From: Mycoplana azooxidifex
GTDB taxonomy: Bacteria; Pseudomonadota; Alphaproteobacteria; Rhizobiales; Rhizobiaceae
DNA: 64,000 nt
Direction: 5' to 3'
Assembly (NCBI RefSeq): GCF_014196765.1
Contig: NZ_JACIEE010000011.1
Location: 62,001 to 126,000, forward strand
Both the position numbers and the translations under genes were made by a program. Below, one piece after another: positions 1 to 7,695 of the stretch. The notes under the pieces are model-generated. The model did not search any database, was not told where the DNA came from, and saw only the letters and a list, made by a program, of their open reading frames with translations. Position 1 is the first letter of the stretch. Every line of letters starts with the position of its first letter.

Positions 1-717
1 CAAGCCATAGCGCGAGGTGTCGCAGCCGAACGGAAAGTAGTCGGCGTCCATGCCGAATTCATGCGACAGTTTCTGCGCCAACCACTTGCCGGCGGTGATA
101 GCATGAAAGCCCATTCGATAGGTGTTTTCCGCCAGCACGCTCTGAGAGCCCACTGGATCAAAGTAGGGCTCATAGTCTTGGACAAAATAGAAGCGTTTTC
201 CGCTGCAGCGTGAATTAAAAACGGCGTAGGCAGTCGGCCAGGCTGTGGCTATGACTGCATGTGCGTCCGCCATTCCTTCGCTAACGTCGGCGATCGGGCA
301 GGTGAGTCCATAGTATTCTCTAGCGATCCCTTCGTAATACCTAAGATCACCGCCATACGTGTTGTAAAGATAGACGCGATTCTTGTATCCAAGCCTGTCA
401 AAGTATTTGACCATTCGATAGCACGTCGTATGCCCCCCCGATCCGGGCCCTGCGGGGTGCTCGACCCAGTTTATGGTCAACGGTTCGCCTGGACTGATTT
501 TGGGAGTTCTTGGTTTAAAGGGCTGGCTCAAATCGGCTGCCATAACATCATGGGGGAAAACTTCCCATTTCGATTTCCGTGGCCTGACCCAGTCTGACGC
601 CATGAACAGCGCACGATCGACAATCCCTTTGTACCCATCTTTTGCGAGGATGGCGCCAACTTGGCGACTGCGCCGGCCAAATTGGCGGCGCGCAGAACTC
701 AGAATTGAAGTCGGCAT
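1..717 (-). CDS. WsaF-like glycosyltransferase, 5' part only
   Basis: The reading frame starts at an ATG at 717 behind a GGAG-type ribosome binding site (around 728-732) and runs off the left edge, so only about 239 N-terminal residues are visible. Translation shows a charged N-terminus, then a Rossmann-like stretch with INWVEHPAGPGSGGHTT, VYLYNTYGG, an ATAWPTAYAV strand and FVQDYEPYF. These resemble the GT4 rhamnosyltransferase WsaF group that builds cell-surface polysaccharides from nucleotide sugars. The donor-binding C-terminal domain is outside the window. The DNA is visibly less G+C-rich than the genes from 1.4 kb onward, which suits an acquired surface-polysaccharide gene. The family is a recognition from motifs; the sugar transferred is unknown. 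Confidence 0.72.
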   Translation of the reverse strand, partial: MPTSILSSARRQFGRRSRQVGAILAKDGYKGIVDRALFMASDWVRPRKSKWEVFPHDVMAADLSQPFKPRTPKISPGEPLTINWVEHPAGPGSGGHTTCYRMVKYFDRLGYKNRVYLYNTYGGDLRYYEGIAREYYGLTCPIADVSEGMADAHAVIATAWPTAYAVFNSRCSGKRFYFVQDYEPYFDPVGSQSVLAENTYRMGFHAITAGKWLAQKLSHEFGMDADYFPFGCDTSRYGL

Positions 718-723
718 CGTCTA

Positions 724-1003
724 AAAGGTCTCCACTGCCGTTGCTCGCCTCCGTTCAGAGCAGATCGAGCTGTCCGGCACCGATCGGGACGTGTGTAACA
801 AACTGTGGCTCCGGCGGCACCCGCGCTGCAATGCCTCATTTCGGTCAAGGGCATACCCATGACTGCGCGAGTTCCGCTGTGTTTGCAGTATGAACGGCAA
901 TTGCCCTGCAACAACGCTACGTCTTTTGATGCTTCTCGGTACGACATCTTCGTTCCCGGAGGGGCGGGTACTTGCTGTCTACACCAGGATCAGGACTCAT
1001 TGA
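724..1003. other. Intergenic stretch without a recognisable gene
   Basis: Between the glycosyltransferase start and the transposase remnant I see no frame with a recognisable protein, no RNA gene and no clear repeat. It probably holds the promoter of the glycosyltransferase together with decayed insertion-sequence flank. The short open frames here show neither a good ribosome binding site nor rhizobial codon bias. Confidence 0.4.
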
Positions 1004-1249
1004 TCACAGCCGGAAGATGACGGTTGCGGCGATGCATATTGCCGAAAAGAGGGTGTGCGCGCTTAGTGGATTGCGATGCGCCGCCAGTCCTTGAGCTTTG
1101 CGAAGAGGTTCTCGACTTTGCGGCGCTTGCGGTAAAGTGTCTCGTCGTAGGGGTATGGCACTTTTCGGCTTCGGTTCGACGGAATGCAGGGTTCGATCCC
1201 TTTCGATCCGCGCCATCTGGCGCTCGCTCAACAAAAACAAATCACTCAT
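1004..1249 (-). pseudogene. IS5-family transposase remnant
   Basis: On the minus strand the ATG at 1249 opens with MSDLFLLSERQMARIE, the usual N-terminus of small IS5-group (IS427-like) transposases. The middle of the protein is missing. A second frame encodes PYDETLYRKRRKVENLF and AKLKDWRRIA, the conserved C-terminal block around the last catalytic glutamate, and the first frame resumes with AHTLFSAICIAATVIFRL at the very end. So the gene has lost most of its centre and carries at least one frameshift near 1070. It cannot encode an active enzyme. It sits between an atypical glycosyltransferase and core-like genes and so marks a past insertion or recombination edge. Confidence 0.78.
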
Positions 1250-1408
1250 CTTGGCCTCCAGTGGGAAGCCGTGAATCACATCTCAATCCAAATTAATAGA
1301 TTTAGAGCCTAGCTTGTTTCCGGCGCACGCGAGGCACGACCGGACGCCGCAGCCGACAGCAACTGCAGGGACCTGCTTCCGGACACACGGAACGATTGTC
1401 CCCGCGCC

Positions 1409-1879
1409 TTAATGCGGGTGGCTGATGCGGGCGACCTGGGCGTCCTTCATCAGGCTGAGGAAATTGGGGCCGGTGACGTGGACCAGCGTCCGGTGGTCTC
1501 CCGCCTCGAAATAGACGTCGCTGACCCGCCCCAGGCTTTCGTCGAGGATGACCGGGACATCATAGGCCATGCCGACGGGCGGGGCTGCCCCTTCGTCGCA
1601 ATCCGAAAAGAGCGCGCAGACCTCTTCCTCCGACGCCAGCCCGAGCCTGCGGTCGACCACGTCCTGCAGGGTGGAAAGCTCGATGCGGTGCGTGCTGGGG
1701 ACGACGGCGAGCACGTAGCCCATTTCGTGGTGGACGACCACGGTCTTGGCGAGCCTGCTGCCGGGGATATGGGCTGCCTGGGCCGACTGGCTGGTCGTGG
1801 CGGTGCGATGATGCGGGACGGTGTCGTAGGCGATCCCCTCCCGCTCGATATAGTCCTGAAGCCTTCTGGCGATGGTCAT
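1409..1879 (-). CDS. YbaK/EbsC-family aminoacyl-tRNA deacylase-like protein
   Basis: 156 residues from the ATG at 1879; an in-frame upstream extension exists but has no family similarity, and AGGAAGGGG precedes this ATG. The protein has the YbaK/ProX fold signature: a central SRLAKTVVVHHEMGYVLAVVPS with the catalytic-type lysine, then a glycine-poor loop and a VYFEAGDHRTLVHVTG C-terminus. Family members hydrolyse mischarged tRNA in trans (Ala- or Cys-tRNA-Pro type). The exact substrate cannot be read from sequence. It is a stand-alone gene, divergent from the DUF488 gene, with 232 bp between the two starts. Confidence 0.8.
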   Translation of the reverse strand: MTIARRLQDYIEREGIAYDTVPHHRTATTSQSAQAAHIPGSRLAKTVVVHHEMGYVLAVVPSTHRIELSTLQDVVDRRLGLASEEEVCALFSDCDEGAAPPVGMAYDVPVILDESLGRVSDVYFEAGDHRTLVHVTGPNFLSLMKDAQVARISHPH

Positions 1880-2111
1880 GGTAGGCGCCCCTTCCTGTCT
1901 GCTGGCGACGCGTAACAAAGCCATTGTCCTCCCATCATCGCCGAAGTCAACGAGGAACCGGACGATGCGGATCGCTCCTGCCGCCAGGCTTCCCAGGATC
2001 TCCCCGGGCCTCCCCAGGGCCGCAGACGTTGCCTGGCGAACGGGCGCGGTGCATGCTTCACCCGAAATCGCGCGGTCCCCACCGCGCCAGATCGAGGAGG
2101 AGACCGAAGCC

Positions 2112-2489
2112 ATGACCGTCCGGATCAAGCGGGTCTACGATATGCCGGAGCCTTCCGACGGGGTGCGCATCCTCGTCGACCGCCTATGGCCGCGCGGCAT
2201 GGCGAAGGAAAAGGCGCGGATCGATCTCTGGCTGAAGGACATTTCCCCGAGCGACGATCTGCGCCGGCGCTTTCACGCCCGGCCCGAAAGCTGGGACGAG
2301 TTCCGAACGCTCTACGCGGCGGAACTGGAAGGTGAAGCCGAACAGGTCGCCCTGGCGGAACTCGAGCGGCATATCGCGCAAGGCCCGGTGACGCTCCTCT
2401 ACGCCGCGCGGGACGAACGCCACAACAACGCGGCGGCCCTGAAGATGTGGCTGGAGGAAAAGGCACTGAAGCCCACCGAGGGCGGCTGA
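2112..2489 (+). CDS. DUF488 family protein
   Basis: 125 residues from the ATG at 2112, which follows GAGGAGGAGA at good spacing. The frame stays open further upstream but that part has no family features. The protein shows the DUF488 pattern: RVYD near the start, RILVDRLWPRG, WLKDISPSDDLRR, FHARPESWDEF, and the C-terminal LLYAARDERHNNA block. DUF488 proteins are small cytoplasmic proteins without an established reaction. It is transcribed away from the YbaK-like gene and is followed by the convergent thuB-like gene 82 bp on. No further function can be assigned. Confidence 0.82.
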   Translation: MTVRIKRVYDMPEPSDGVRILVDRLWPRGMAKEKARIDLWLKDISPSDDLRRRFHARPESWDEFRTLYAAELEGEAEQVALAELERHIAQGPVTLLYAARDERHNNAAALKMWLEEKALKPTEGG

Positions 2490-2571
2490 CGGCCCCGGTA
2501 AACGCGCCCGATTAGGACCGACACCATCCCGACCAGGCCGTGTGGGCGCGTGGGATCGGCAGGCCCTTCCC

Positions 2572-3627
2572 CTAGACCGCGAGCTCGCGCCTTGCCGTCT
2601 CCGCCTCGATCGCGAGGTCGAGGACCTTCTGCAGGTTTGCGGCATGGCGGAAGCCGGGCTCGACCTGCCGCCTTTCGCGCACGGCCGCGACGAATCGCTC
2701 GTAGTTGGTGGGCACCTGGCCGGCATCGATCTCGCGCCAGCGCGCGTTCTCCACGTCCTCGCCGATGCAGCCCCGTAAGCTGGAGCCTTCGGGCGTATGG
2801 ATCACCTCCAGCGCGCCGCGGTCGCCGTGCATGCGCAGGCGCAGTTCGTTGAGATGGCCGGTTGCCCAGCGGCTGGCATGGATCACCCCGAGCGCGCCGT
2901 TGGAGAATTCCGCCGTCATGGCGAAGCTGTCGTTCGCGTCGAGGTCGTATTCGCCGATGCGGTTGCCCGGCGCCTTGTCGAAGGCCTTCATGCGGGCATA
3001 GATCGCCTCCACGTCGCTGCCGCTGCCATAGGCCGCGAAATCCAGGATATGGATGCCGACGTCCCCGAGCACACCGTTCGAGCCATGCCGCGTCGACAGC
3101 CGCCACAGCCACTGGCTCTCGGTCGTCCAGTCGCCCCAGGCCCGGGAGACCAGCCAGCTCTGCAGGTAGGACGCCTCGATGTGGCGGACCATGCCGAGCG
3201 TGCCGGACAGCACCAGTTCGCGCGCCATCTGCAGGGGAGCGACGTTGCGATAGGTCAGGTTGACCATCGTCACCAGACCGGAGCGCTCGGCCGCTTGCGC
3301 CATTTCGTCCGCCTTGGCGAAGGTTTCCGCCAGCGGCTTCTCGCACAGGACGTGCTTGCCCGCTGCAAGCAGGGCTAGCGTGGTCGGATGATGGACCCGG
3401 TCCGGCGTGACGTTGGTCGCCGCGTCGAAATCGCCCCAGGCGAGCGCCTGCTGCAGATCCGGGAAGGTGCGCGCGATCCCGTGTCGCTCGGCGAAAGCTG
3501 CCGCCCGCGCCGGATCGACGTCCACGGCGCCGACCAGTTCGACGCCGGGAATGGCAGAGAAATGTTCAGCATGCGTGTTGGCCATGCCGCCGGTGCCGAG
3601 AACGAGAAGACGCATGCGGTCGCTCAC
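2572..3627 (-). CDS. thuB: ThuB-like Gfo/Idh/MocA oxidoreductase
   Basis: 351 residues from a GTG at 3627 that overlaps the stop of thuA by 4 bp (GTGA), so the two are translationally coupled; an ATG lies four codons further in. The N-terminal NAD(P)-binding Rossmann domain shows [16 protein letters not shown], and the family motif CEKPLAETF follows near residue 95. The C-terminal half is the Gfo/Idh/MocA alpha/beta domain. In Sinorhizobium, ThuB partners ThuA in catabolism of trehalose and related disaccharides through keto-sugar intermediates. The assignment rests on family plus the ThuA partner. The thuEFGK transporter that normally precedes the pair is not here. Confidence 0.78.
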   Translation of the reverse strand: MSDRMRLLVLGTGGMANTHAEHFSAIPGVELVGAVDVDPARAAAFAERHGIARTFPDLQQALAWGDFDAATNVTPDRVHHPTTLALLAAGKHVLCEKPLAETFAKADEMAQAAERSGLVTMVNLTYRNVAPLQMARELVLSGTLGMVRHIEASYLQSWLVSRAWGDWTTESQWLWRLSTRHGSNGVLGDVGIHILDFAAYGSGSDVEAIYARMKAFDKAPGNRIGEYDLDANDSFAMTAEFSNGALGVIHASRWATGHLNELRLRMHGDRGALEVIHTPEGSSLRGCIGEDVENARWREIDAGQVPTNYERFVAAVRERRQVEPGFRHAANLQKVLDLAIEAETARRELAV

Positions 3628-4409
3628 CGGTAACCGGCTTCGCCGGCCTCATGCAGGCGCGGGCCGCGTTCGACGATGGGTTCCAAAGCGCTTTCAACCG
3701 GCACGTTCGGCGCGTCGTGGACAGCCAGATATGGCGCCAGCGGGTTGTCGGCCCACTTGACCGCGTTGCGCAGCACCTGCTGCACCGTCGCGTCGTGATA
3801 GGTCGGATAGGTCTCGTGCCCGGGTCGGAAGTAGAAGATGTTTCCCGCTCCGCGTCGCCAGGTCATCCCGGACCGGAATACCTCTCCGCCGGCGAACCAG
3901 GAGATGAACACCGTCTCGAGCGGCTCGGGCACCGAAAACGCCTCGCCATACATCTCCTCGTTCTCCAGCACGAAATGCTCCGGCAGGCCGGCTGCGATCG
4001 GATGGACCGGATTGACCGCCCACAACCGCTCACGCTCGCCCGCCTCACGCCATTTCAGCGCGCAGGGCGTTCCCATCAACCGTTTGAAAATTTTCGAGAA
4101 ATGACCGGAATGCAGCACGATGAGCCCCATCCCCTCCCAGACCCGCTTCGCCACGCGCTCGACGACCTCGTCGGAAACCGCGCCGTGGTCCTTGTGGCCC
4201 CACCATAGAAGCACGTCCGTCTCCGCAAGCCGCGCCGAAGGCAGGCCGTGCTCATCCTCCTGCAGCGTCGCCGTCGACGCCGTGATCGCAGGATCCGTGT
4301 TGAGCGCTGCGGCGATCACCGTGTGCATGCCGTCCGGGTAAATCGAGCGCACGACCTCGTTGGTCTGCTCATGGATGTTCTCGCCCCAAACGATGGTCCG
4401 TATCGTCAT
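3624..4409 (-). CDS. thuA: ThuA-family trehalose utilization protein
   Basis: 261 residues starting at the ATG at 4409 ([15 protein letters not shown]), the usual ThuA N-terminus. It has the glutamine-amidotransferase-like fold with [28 protein letters not shown] and the [19 protein letters not shown] block near residue 215. ThuA works with the oxidoreductase ThuB in disaccharide (trehalose, palatinose) utilisation in rhizobia. The stop overlaps the thuB start. A near-perfect 24-bp palindrome of LacI-operator type lies 28 bp upstream of the start (4438-4461), so the pair is probably induced by its sugar. No LacI gene is nearby. Confidence 0.85.
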   Translation of the reverse strand: MTIRTIVWGENIHEQTNEVVRSIYPDGMHTVIAAALNTDPAITASTATLQEDEHGLPSARLAETDVLLWWGHKDHGAVSDEVVERVAKRVWEGMGLIVLHSGHFSKIFKRLMGTPCALKWREAGERERLWAVNPVHPIAAGLPEHFVLENEEMYGEAFSVPEPLETVFISWFAGGEVFRSGMTWRRGAGNIFYFRPGHETYPTYHDATVQQVLRNAVKWADNPLAPYLAVHDAPNVPVESALEPIVERGPRLHEAGEAGYR

Positions 4410-4437
4410 CTCGACAGCCTCCCGGTCTGAGTCAGCT

Positions 4438-4461
4438 TCAATCCAAAGCGGTTTGGATTGA
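4438..4461. promoter_or_regulatory. LacI-type operator palindrome upstream of thuAB
   Basis: Perfect 10-bp arms TCAATCCAAA and TTTGGATTGA are separated by GCGG. The centre has the C-G step and AAA/TTT flanks usual for LacI-family operators. It lies 28 bp upstream of the thuA ATG, a position suited to repression. ThuR of Sinorhizobium is a LacI-type regulator, but no such gene is present here, so the cognate protein is inferred. Confidence 0.6.
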
Positions 4462-4511
4462 GTTTTACAGCCGTGGCTGCCGATGGCAAGTCCCAATCGG
4501 CAGCCGTGCCG

Positions 4512-4853
4512 TCAATGGAACGCGGATTTGGAGAACAGGTTCAGGACGAGGACCCCGGCGATGATGAGCCCGAGCCCGATCACGGCAGCGAGGTCGAGCG
4601 TCTGACCGAACACGAAATAGCCGACCAGCGAAATGAGCACGATGCCGAGCCCGCTCCAGATGGCATAGGCGATGCCGACAGGAACGTAGCTGAGGCTCCA
4701 CGACAGGAAATAGAAGGCGATCGAATAGCAGACCACCATGATCAGCGTCGGCCCGAGCCGCGTGAAATGCTGGGCAGCCTGCATGGCCGAGGTGCCGAGC
4801 ACTTCGAAAAGGATCGCGACCACCAATACGGAGTAGACGAGGGTGAGGTTCAT
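4512..4853 (-). CDS. Small multidrug resistance (SMR) efflux protein
   Basis: 113 residues with four predicted membrane helices, the size of EmrE/SugE/QacE proteins. The start region VLVVAILFEVLGTSAMQAA contains the conserved membrane glutamate of helix 1 (EVLGTSAM) that couples proton antiport to substrate. YVPVGIAYAIWSGLGIVLISLVGY matches helix 3 and its GG-like packing face. It therefore acts at the inner membrane as a dimeric drug/proton antiporter, probably for cationic compounds or guanidinium. It lies 45 bp downstream of a TetR repressor on the same strand; that pairing suggests inducible efflux. Confidence 0.87.
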   Translation of the reverse strand: MNLTLVYSVLVVAILFEVLGTSAMQAAQHFTRLGPTLIMVVCYSIAFYFLSWSLSYVPVGIAYAIWSGLGIVLISLVGYFVFGQTLDLAAVIGLGLIIAGVLVLNLFSKSAFH

Positions 4854-4898
4854 GGCAGGCTCCGCAGGCGGGGGACGGGTTTCAGGGATTGCAGGCGT

Positions 4899-5459
4899 TC
4901 AGCCGCGGGAGAGGTCGAAGAGGCGCTGTTTCATCCGCTCCGCCTGCGCCGGATCCATCGGATGGCTTTCGAGGACGGAGGCAAGCCACAGCCCGTCGAG
5001 GGCGAAGCGCACCAGTTCGCAGTCGAGCGAGGAATCGGTACCGACATGCAGCTCGGCCTGCAGCGCGATCCAGTCCCGCCAGCGCGCGCGCAAGGCTGGC
5101 TCGGCCAGAAGCGGCATGGTCATCGCCTTCCAGCGCGCGTCCTCCGCCATGGCCTCAGTGCCGAACGTGACGGCGACATAGGCCCGGGTGAACCGGCCGT
5201 GCGGCTCCGGGTCGGCACGCATCGCCTCTGCGATTGCGGCATCCATCCGCGCGATCATGTCGTCTAGGAGCCCGAACAGGAGATCGGCCTTGCTCGGGAA
5301 ATGATGCAGCAACCCACCCTTGCTGACGCCTGCGGCGGCGGCTGCGGCATCGAGCGTCAGGCCGGCGGCCCCTTTCTCCACGCACAGATCGGCCGCGACC
5401 TCCAGCAGCAGCTGGCGGACGGCTTGCGGATCCTTCTGGCGTTTGTGGGCCGTGCTCAT
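4899..5459 (-). CDS. TetR/AcrR-family transcriptional repressor
   Basis: 186 residues. The N-terminal helix-turn-helix is complete: LLEVAADLCVEKGAAGLTLD, then AAAAAGVSKGGLLHHFPSKADLL at about residues 40-62. The C-terminal ligand domain is of the TetR_C_6/BetI-like kind with a tryptophan-rich middle. It is cotranscribed with the SMR efflux gene 45 bp downstream and has a perfect inverted repeat (5471-5484) 11 bp upstream of its ATG, so it very likely represses its own operon until the efflux substrate binds. The ligand is unknown. Confidence 0.87.
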   Translation of the reverse strand: MSTAHKRQKDPQAVRQLLLEVAADLCVEKGAAGLTLDAAAAAAGVSKGGLLHHFPSKADLLFGLLDDMIARMDAAIAEAMRADPEPHGRFTRAYVAVTFGTEAMAEDARWKAMTMPLLAEPALRARWRDWIALQAELHVGTDSSLDCELVRFALDGLWLASVLESHPMDPAQAERMKQRLFDLSRG

Positions 5460-5470
5460 GGATTAAACAT

Positions 5471-5484
5471 ACCGTCTGGACGGT
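5471..5484. promoter_or_regulatory. Inverted-repeat operator of the tetR-SMR operon
   Basis: ACCGTC and GACGGT arms, perfectly complementary, around TG, 11 bp upstream of the tetR ATG (5459) and next to a T-rich stretch that could be the promoter. The length and symmetry fit a TetR-family operator. Binding is inferred from position. Confidence 0.55.
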
Positions 5485-5610
5485 TTTATTTCAAGAGATG
5501 AGCGGCATTGGTAGCGGAAGATTCCTGCACATCGGCGCGCCTGATCGCCATCGCTCCCCCCACTCAGATCCGCAACCTGCATCTCAGGTAGGCCCTGCTG
5601 CCGCGATCCG

Positions 5611-6126
5611 ATGTCACAGGTCGCGCAATGCCGTTGTCCCCTTCCCCGTCGTGAACTATCTGTGGCACAGGCGAAATTCGGGCGAGGCTGGCGGGTGCAG
5701 GACGGGCAGAGGCAAGACGGGCAGGCTGAAGGCACGACCACCCTCTACGAGGCCGTCGGCGGCGAGGCGGGCGTACGTGCGCTGACGCAACGCTTCTACG
5801 CGCTGATGGATACGCTGCCGGAGGCAGCCGCCTGCCGCGCGATCCACCCCGCAGACCTGTCGGGCAGCGAGGAGAAGCTGTTCGAGTATCTCTCCGGCTG
5901 GCTCGGTGGTCCGCCGCTCTACACCGACAAGCGCGGCCATCCGATGCTGCGCCGGCGCCACTTCGCAGCCCCCATCGGCGCCGCCGAACGCGACGGCTGG
6001 CTCCTCTGCTTCACGCAGGCGCTGGAGGAGACGGTTCCGAGCCGGCAGTTGCGGGATATCGTGCTGGCGCCAGTGACCCGGCTCGCCGAGCATATGGTCA
6101 ACCAGGAACAGGAGGAGGATCGATGA
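5611..6126 (+). CDS. Group II truncated hemoglobin
   Basis: Up to 171 residues from the ATG at 5611. The globin fold only begins near residue 44 with LYEAVGGEAGVRALTQRFYALM, so a GTG at 5695 (residue 29, with a GAGG 8 bp upstream) may be the true start. Group II features are visible: KLFEYLSGWLGGPPLY, the proximal-side RRRHFAAPI with the heme-ligating histidine, and ERDGWLLCFTQAL with the conserved tryptophan. Such proteins bind O2 or NO and are tied to detoxification. The stop overlaps the start of the DUF423 gene by 4 bp, so the two form an operon. Confidence 0.85.
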   Translation: MSQVAQCRCPLPRRELSVAQAKFGRGWRVQDGQRQDGQAEGTTTLYEAVGGEAGVRALTQRFYALMDTLPEAAACRAIHPADLSGSEEKLFEYLSGWLGGPPLYTDKRGHPMLRRRHFAAPIGAAERDGWLLCFTQALEETVPSRQLRDIVLAPVTRLAEHMVNQEQEEDR

Positions 6127-6494
6127 CGGTCTCGACCGCACGCCGGGCAACGCTCCTTGTCGCCGGCCTGTTCGGCTTCGCCGGCGTCGTCAGCGCCGCC
6201 ATCGCCTCGCATGCGAGCGGCGATCCGCGGCTGATGAGCGGCGCCTCGGCCATGTGCCTTGCGCATGCGCCTGCCCTGCTCGCGCTCTGCGCCGCCTGGC
6301 CGAGCCTGCGCACCGCCCCGCTCGCCGCCGCCCTTCTGACCGCCGGCACGCTGCTTTTTGCGGGCGACCTGGCGATGCGCCACGCGCTGGGGCACGGCCT
6401 GTTCCCCATGTCCGCCCCGACCGGAGGCACGTTGATGATGGCCGGCTGGCTGGCGATCGCCCTCGGCAGCCTGCTGAAGCCGCGCGACATCTGA
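6123..6494 (+). CDS. DUF423-family small membrane protein
   Basis: 123 residues, ATG at 6123 overlapping the hemoglobin stop (ATGA). Four hydrophobic segments are visible (about residues 8-28, 40-58, 65-85 and 98-118). The pattern of an early GLFGFAGVVSAAIASH, a middle LAHAPALLAL and the C-terminal FPMSAPTGGTLMMAGWLAIA matches DUF423 (COG2363) integral membrane proteins, whose function is unknown. Coupling to a truncated hemoglobin suggests shared regulation, nothing more. Confidence 0.8.
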   Translation: MTVSTARRATLLVAGLFGFAGVVSAAIASHASGDPRLMSGASAMCLAHAPALLALCAAWPSLRTAPLAAALLTAGTLLFAGDLAMRHALGHGLFPMSAPTGGTLMMAGWLAIALGSLLKPRDI

Positions 6495-6630
6495 ACATCG
6501 AGGCCTGAATAGTGGCGCCCGAACCCGCACGCCAGAACGCGCGACGGTCGCCACGCGTTTTGCCTCGATGCGGGGACGCCGCCATGCCGGATTGGGTATG
6601 GCCGGTGCCGCAGACGTCAGGCGAACCCCG

Positions 6631-6915
6631 TCAGGCGGAGTCCTTCCGCCGGCCGGCGAGAGCCGTGAGCAGCGGGAAGGCGACGACATTGTCGCCGGCC
6701 TCGATCTGCTGCTGGTCGGCCGGCTCGAACGGCACGGCGCGCGCGGGCGAGCGCGTTTCCCACACCGGAAAGACGGAGACGTTCGGGCTCTCCGCCTGCA
6801 TGTGCGCCTCACGCGTCAAAAGTGCGTAGAGCTCGGGAATGAGGCCATCCCCGTTCTGCGCGGCCAGCTTGTGCAGGCCGATCATCATGAAGCCGTCCGG
6901 CCTGTCACTGCTCAT
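6631..6915 (-). CDS. Hypothetical protein coupled to the DUF2325 gene
   Basis: 94 residues from an ATG at 6915 that overlaps the DUF2325 stop by 4 bp (ATGA), which argues for translational coupling and fixes the start. I do not recognise a family. The N-terminus (MIGLHKLAAQNGDGLIPELYALLTRE) looks helical; the rest is rich in Pro, Ala and charged residues without cysteines or membrane segments. Codon use matches its neighbours, so it is likely real. It probably shares the iron-box-controlled transcript of the upstream gene. Confidence 0.62.
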   Translation of the reverse strand: MSSDRPDGFMMIGLHKLAAQNGDGLIPELYALLTREAHMQAESPNVSVFPVWETRSPARAVPFEPADQQQIEAGDNVVAFPLLTALAGRRKDSA

Positions 6916-7532
6916 TGTATCGGCGTTCCATCGCTGAGGCTCTGCAGGGCCCGCTCGAAGCTGGACTTGCTGCCGTTGCGCAGCGGCACGAAGGCCTTCT
7001 CCCACTTCTTGCAGCCCGTCTTCACCCTGAGACACGCATCATGGCTGATGCAGTCGATCGGGCAGAACACACAGTCGACCGAAGGAAGAACGTTGTCGAT
7101 TCGCGAAACCGCCTCGCGAAGGCCGCCGTCGTGATGGATCAGGTTGGCGCCGAACGAGCTTGCGATCTGGCGCAGATGCGCGACCTGGCAGTCCCGCCCG
7201 CCGACATAGAGAAAGTTGCGGCCCTCGAGCCCTGCCCTGGCCGAGGCATCGCCGTACGTGCCGTCCGCCTGTTGGCCCTGCTTTTCGGCCCTGCGGTCGA
7301 TCTCGATGGTTCGCCGCTTCACCCGCGTCACCTCGACGGTCCGCTGCGCGCGCTGATCCGGGGCCGCAGGACGCACTGGCTGCGGCTTGCTCTCGCCGGC
7401 ATTGGCCGATGCGGAGGAAAGGCGGGCCTTCAATGCGGCGACCTCTTTTTCCAGGGCGGCGATCCGTGCGTCACGCGCCGTCACCATCGCCCTCAGCACT
7501 GCCTCGCGCTGGCCGTCCTTGCCTGCATGCAT
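6912..7532 (-). CDS. DUF2325 domain protein with N-terminal coiled coil
   Basis: 206 residues. The N-terminal third has a short coiled coil (ARIAALEKEVAALKARL, about residues 25-41) and then a charged linker. The C-terminal DUF2325 domain is complete: LYVGGRDCQVAHLRQIASSFG, LIHHDGGLREAVSRID, and the cysteine cluster VFCPIDCISHDACLRVK followed by CKKW and FVPLRNGSKSSFERAL. The HHDGG and Cys-x3-Cys-x5-Cys pattern suggests a metal- or nucleotide-binding site, but no reaction is established. It sits between tonB and the upstream edge of the heme locus, and a TGA-N9-TCA iron box lies 87 bp upstream of its start, so I infer iron-responsive expression. Confidence 0.8.
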   Translation of the reverse strand: MHAGKDGQREAVLRAMVTARDARIAALEKEVAALKARLSSASANAGESKPQPVRPAAPDQRAQRTVEVTRVKRRTIEIDRRAEKQGQQADGTYGDASARAGLEGRNFLYVGGRDCQVAHLRQIASSFGANLIHHDGGLREAVSRIDNVLPSVDCVFCPIDCISHDACLRVKTGCKKWEKAFVPLRNGSKSSFERALQSLSDGTPIQ

Positions 7533-7618
7533 GCGTCGTTCCTCGCGCTCTGGGCTCCGCAGCCCGTTTCAATTTGCGCGACCCTACAAAACATGACTTC
7601 TGGAGTAAAGTATAAACA

Positions 7619-7633
7619 TGATAAATTTCATCA
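7619..7633. promoter_or_regulatory. RirA iron-responsive (IRO) box of the DUF2325 operon
   Basis: TGATAAATTTCATCA fits the rhizobial IRO consensus TGA-N9-TCA, with perfect TGAT/ATCA arms. It lies 87 bp upstream of the DUF2325 start on the minus strand, and a TATACT promoter element sits just downstream of it near 7606-7611. Regulation by RirA is inferred from consensus and the heme-locus context. Confidence 0.6.
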
Positions 7634-7695
7634 TCTTTTTTGATCAACCGCAAGTCGCGCTCATTGGACCAGCGCGCCCGTCACGGCCCTGAGGC

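Noticed and set aside
699-947. A short minus-strand frame between the glycosyltransferase and the IS remnant
   Set aside because: No similarity, unusual composition and overlap with the better supported glycosyltransferase start.
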